DNA from: Candidatus Schneewindia gallinarum | Lineage (GTDB): Bacteria; Bacillota; Clostridia; Oscillospirales; Ruminococcaceae | Length of the DNA stretch: 64,000 nt | Assembly: GCA_904420175.1 (NCBI GenBank) | Contig: CAJFUF010000025.1 | Span: 1-64,000 of the forward strand | Direction of reading: 5' to 3' | Shown: piece after piece, positions 61,283 through 64,000 of the stretch | Position numbering within the stretch: position 1 is the first letter of the stretch | How the letters are laid out: every line of letters begins with the position of its first letter | Translations under genes and position numbers: made by a program | Notes under the pieces: model-generated | Databases searched by the model: none | What the model was told of the DNA's origin: nothing | The model's input: only the letters and a program-made list of their open reading frames with translations

Positions 61283-61320
61283 AGGTCCGGTGCTGTATGT
61301 TGCAGCACCGGACCTTTTTC
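61283..61320 (+). terminator. Terminator after the YczE-type gene
   Basis: Perfect 13-bp stem AGGTCCGGTGCTG/CAGCACCGGACCT (61283-61295 and 61303-61315), then TTTTTC. The following 87 bases up to aroF are AT-rich; I found no convincing promoter there. Confidence 0.92.
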
Positions 61321-61407
61321 TTGTTTTTACAGGCCAAAGGGCCATACCGCTCTTTTTATAAAAACTGCATAATTATAAAAATTTTATTTTGGAAAGGAAG
61401 AGGAATC

Positions 61408-62412
61408 ATGATTGTTATTTTAAAGCAGAACGCGAAAAAGGAAGACATTGAAAAGTTCACAAAACAAATTGAGGCAAAGGGCATTAAAGTCAGTCCCATG
61501 GTGGGCGAGCATACCACCATCCTGGGCTTTTTGGGCGACACCACAAGACTGGACATGGACGACATCATGGCGGTGGATATTGTGGAAAGCGTGCGCCGCG
61601 TGCAGGAGCCGTTTAAGAATGCGAACCGCAAATTTCATCCCCAGGACACCGTGGTCAGGGTGGGCAAACAGGGCGTCCCCATCGGCGACGGCAGGCTGGC
61701 CGTCCTGGCAGGCCCCTGCTCGGTGGAAAGTGAAGAGCAGATCATTATGGTGGCGAAGGAGGTCAAGCGCCTTGGCGCCACGGTGCTGCGCGGCGGCGCC
61801 TTCAAGCCCCGTACTTCCCCCTACTCCTTCCAGGGGATGCAGGCGGACGGGATCAAACTGCTGCTGGAGGCGAAGAAGGAGACGGGCCTGCCCATCGTCA
61901 GCGAACTGATGAGCATCCGCCACATCGACCTGTTCGCAGATATCGACATCATCCAGATCGGCGCGCGCAACATGCAGAATTTCGAGCTGCTGAAGGAAAT
62001 CGGCCGGTGCGACAAGCCGGTTTTGCTAAAACGCGGCCTTGCCAACACCATGGAGGAGCTGCTGATGAGCGCAGAGTACATCATGGCGGAGGGCAACCAG
62101 AACGTCATCCTGTGCGAGCGGGGCATCCGTACGTTTGAAACTTACACCCGAAACACCCTTGACATCACGGCGGTGCCCGTCATCAAAAAACTGTCCCACC
62201 TGCCCATTGTGGTGGATCCGAGCCACGCCTCCGGCCAGTCCTGGCTGGTGGAGCCGTTAAGCAAGGCGGCGGCAGTTATCGGTGCAGACGGCCTGATTAT
62301 CGAGGTGCACAACGACCCGAAGCACGCCCTGTGCGACGGCGCCCAGTCCCTTGATTTCGGCCAGTTCGAGAAGGTTATGGGCGAGCTGAAGCAGCTTAGA
62401 GAGACCGTCTGA
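61408..62412 (+). CDS. aroF: 3-deoxy-7-phosphoheptulonate synthase (DAHP synthase, type Ib with N-terminal regulatory domain)
   Basis: First step of the shikimate pathway, joining PEP and erythrose-4-phosphate. The 334-residue protein has an N-terminal ferredoxin-like regulatory domain (MIVILKQNAKKEDIEKFTKQ, about 1-75) and the catalytic barrel with VLAGPCSVESEEQI, LRGGAFKPRTSPYSFQG, IQIGARNMQNFELL, VLLKRG and VVDPSHASGQSW. The ATG at 61408 follows GGAAAGGAAGAGGA. In relatives the N-terminal domain mediates feedback inhibition by aromatic amino acids. Confidence 0.95.
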   Translation: MIVILKQNAKKEDIEKFTKQIEAKGIKVSPMVGEHTTILGFLGDTTRLDMDDIMAVDIVESVRRVQEPFKNANRKFHPQDTVVRVGKQGVPIGDGRLAVLAGPCSVESEEQIIMVAKEVKRLGATVLRGGAFKPRTSPYSFQGMQADGIKLLLEAKKETGLPIVSELMSIRHIDLFADIDIIQIGARNMQNFELLKEIGRCDKPVLLKRGLANTMEELLMSAEYIMAEGNQNVILCERGIRTFETYTRNTLDITAVPVIKKLSHLPIVVDPSHASGQSWLVEPLSKAAAVIGADGLIIEVHNDPKHALCDGAQSLDFGQFEKVMGELKQLRETV

Positions 62413-62439
62413 CTCAGCCGCAGGTAAGGAGGGACAGCC

Positions 62440-63498
62440 ATGAAAACCATTACCATCCACACGGGGGAGTCGTACCGGGTTTTGGTGGGGCACAATCTCA
62501 TCGGAAGCTGCGGGCAGCTTGTGAAAACCCTGTTTCCTGGGAACCGGGTCCTGCTGATTACGGACAGCAACGTCGGCCCGCTGTATGCGGAAAGGACCCT
62601 GTCCACTCTGCGCAGCGCGGGGCTGACGGCGCAGGCCTATCCTGTGCCCGCCGGGGAGGGGGCGAAAAGCCTGTCCGTTGCGGAGGGGCTCTATACCTTT
62701 TTGATTGAGCACGGCTATACAAGAGGGGATCTGCTGCTGGCGCTGGGCGGCGGCGTGGTCACCGACCTGACCGGCTTTGTGGCGGCGACCTACCAGCGGG
62801 GCGTGGCCTTTGCAGGCATCGCCACCTCGCTGCTGGCGCAGGTGGACGCGTCGGTGGGCGGGAAAACGGCCGTCAACATCCCGGCAGGGAAAAACCTGGT
62901 GGGCTGCTTCTGGCAGCCGAAGCTGGTGCTGTGCGATCTGGACACCCTGTCCACCCTGCCGGAGCGGGAGTTCTCCGGCGGCATGGCAGAGGTTATCAAG
63001 TATGGCGCCATCCAGTCGGAGGAGCTGTTCCAGCGCTGTGCCGCCGGCGTGGGCCCCGGCGACATGGAGGAGGTTGTCAGCGCCTGTGTGGAACTGAAAA
63101 ACCAGGTGGTCAGCGTGGACGAGAGGGACATGGGCGCCCGGGCGGTGCTCAACTTCGGACACACGCTGGGCCACGGAATTGAAAAATTGGGCGGTTTCTC
63201 CCTGCACTCCCACGGGGAGAGCGTGGCCATGGGGATGGTGCTGGCCTCCGATGCGTTCGAGCGCACGGGTGACACGGCGTCCGGCACCACGGCGCGTCTT
63301 GTCGCCTGCCTTAGTCGGTACGGCCTGCCCACCCAGTGCCCATACCCCATCCATGAGGTGCTGCAGGAGTGTACGAAGGACAAGAAACGCACGGGCGACA
63401 GCCTCAACTTTGTGGTGGTGCCGAAAATCGGCACGGCAAAAACCAAGCTGGTGCCCATTGACGCACTGAACGCCTATTTTAGAAAGGAGCAGGCATGA
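62440..63498 (+). CDS. aroB: 3-dehydroquinate synthase
   Basis: Second shikimate step, NAD-dependent and zinc-dependent cyclisation. The 352-residue protein shows LLITDSNVGPLYAERTL, GEGAKSLSVAEGLY, LALGGGVVTDLTGFVAATYQ, TSLLAQVDASVGGKTAVNIP and NFGHTLGHGIEKL with a zinc-binding His, then LHSHGESVAMGM. It lies 27 nt after aroF and overlaps aroA (ATGA). Confidence 0.97.
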   Translation: MKTITIHTGESYRVLVGHNLIGSCGQLVKTLFPGNRVLLITDSNVGPLYAERTLSTLRSAGLTAQAYPVPAGEGAKSLSVAEGLYTFLIEHGYTRGDLLLALGGGVVTDLTGFVAATYQRGVAFAGIATSLLAQVDASVGGKTAVNIPAGKNLVGCFWQPKLVLCDLDTLSTLPEREFSGGMAEVIKYGAIQSEELFQRCAAGVGPGDMEEVVSACVELKNQVVSVDERDMGARAVLNFGHTLGHGIEKLGGFSLHSHGESVAMGMVLASDAFERTGDTASGTTARLVACLSRYGLPTQCPYPIHEVLQECTKDKKRTGDSLNFVVVPKIGTAKTKLVPIDALNAYFRKEQA

Positions 63499-64000
63499 AG
63501 GCGGCGGTATGCCCCGCAGCACGGGGCAGCGTGCGTGCGCCCGCATCCAAAAGTGCGGCGCACCGTCACCTGATTTTGGCCGCCCTGGCGGACCGCCCCG
63601 GCGAGGTGCGGGGCCTGACCCTGTCGGAGGATATTGAAGCCACCATTCGCTGCCTGACGGCGCTGGGCGCCTGCATCCGCCTGAAGGGGGACACGGCCTT
63701 GGTCACCCCGGTTTCCAACCCGCCTGCCTGCGCCCAGCTCGACTGTGGGGAGTCCGGCTCCACCCTGCGCTTTCTCATCCCGGTGGCGGCGGCGCTTGGC
63801 ATCAGCGCGGAGTTTACCGGCCGCGGCCGCCTGCCTCAACGGCCGGTTACAGGTTATCTTGAGGCGCTGCGGGCCCACGGCGTTTCCGTATGTTACGACG
63901 GCCGCCTGCCGCTTCAGATTTCCGGGAGGCTGACCCCGGGGGACTTTCAGGTGGAGGGGGAGAAATCCTCCCAGTATGTGACCGGCCTGCTGCTGGCGCT
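63495..64000 (+). CDS. aroA: 5-enolpyruvylshikimate-3-phosphate synthase, partial (C-terminus outside window)
   Basis: The first 168 codons are visible. MKAAVCPAARGSVRAPASKS-AAHRHLILAALAD carries the Lys/Ser and Arg substrate-binding residues near the N-terminus, and DCGESGSTLRFLIPVAAALG and GRGRLPQRPV match the EPSP synthase signature, with EKSSQYVTGLLLAL at the edge. The usual NAGTA loop appears here as DCGESGSTLRF, the SGSTLRF variant common in class II-like enzymes of Firmicutes. Third gene of the aro operon. Confidence 0.95.
   Translation, partial: MKAAVCPAARGSVRAPASKSAAHRHLILAALADRPGEVRGLTLSEDIEATIRCLTALGACIRLKGDTALVTPVSNPPACAQLDCGESGSTLRFLIPVAAALGISAEFTGRGRLPQRPVTGYLEALRAHGVSVCYDGRLPLQISGRLTPGDFQVEGEKSSQYVTGLLLA

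Noticed and set aside
1-64000. CRISPR arrays, tRNA or rRNA genes and complete IS elements
   Set aside because: None was seen: no spaced direct repeats, no cloverleaf-type sequences, no transposase motifs on either strand.

Overview
The window is about 64 kb of a GC-rich bacterial chromosome. It most likely comes from an anaerobic, endospore-forming Gram-positive of the class Clostridia, of an Oscillospiraceae/Ruminococcaceae type. The reasons are spoIIR and an uninterrupted sigK, AddAB instead of RecBCD, a YqeK/YqeG/RsfS gene set, consensus sigma-A promoters with strong Shine-Dalgarno sequences, an AUU-start infC behind an L20-type leader, and PRK06851-like and CD1247-type proteins. Genes are dense, with many ATGA or 8-14 nt overlaps. 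I found no rRNA, tRNA, IS element, prophage or CRISPR array.

Layout. 0-0.5 kb: an AT-rich P-loop kinase cut by the window edge, beside a GC-rich gene remnant, probably the scar of an integrated element. 0.5-7.6 kb: guaA, then tmcAL divergent from ackA, then DUF378, and a minus-strand operon of a CofE-like ligase, an ACT protein (UPF0237) and a UPF0210 protein behind a structured 5' leader. 7.7-11.8 kb: PHP phosphoesterase, Lrp-type regulator, aminotransferase, ispE, spoIIR. 11.8-18.7 kb: addB-addA. 18.7-20.1 kb: infC-rpmI-rplT with its attenuated leader. 20.1-38.6 kb: a long housekeeping run (rRNA methyltransferase, dprA, topA, trmFO, plsX, rnc, radical SAM, smc, ftsY, rdgB, yhbY, nadD, yqeK, LCP protein, rsfS, leuS). 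38.6-42.9 kb: rpsU, yqeG, an endonuclease IV-like barrel, aroQ, Xaa-Pro peptidase, efp, a zinc-ribbon protein.

Accessory part. 43.0-46.7 kb is a nucleoside-salvage operon: two paralogous nucleoside phosphorylases, a deaminase-type amidohydrolase and a GntR/UTRA regulator. The second phosphorylase lacks the phosphate-binding residues. 46.7-48.5 kb has a PRK06851-type ATPase and an ECF transporter S component on the minus strand. 48.7-55.5 kb is a rhamnose polysaccharide locus (rfbC, rfbB, rfbA, rfbD, two family-2 glycosyltransferases, a Wzy-like polymerase). 55.6-56.5 kb is a Vat/CatB-like acetyltransferase with a strong promoter, a long leader and a 24-codon upstream ORF ending next to its ribosome-binding site, a layout suggesting translational attenuation. 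56.5-64 kb: fucO-type dehydrogenase, sigK, ptsI, a YczE-type membrane protein, and the start of a shikimate operon (aroF, aroB, aroA, the last cut by the window end).

The observations I rate highest are the acetyltransferase leader ORF, the degenerate phosphorylase paralogue, the structured leader before the CofE-like operon, the loss of Walker A in AddB, and the loss of the second P-loop in the PRK06851-type ATPase. All identifications come from reading the sequence and remembered family motifs; no database search was run.
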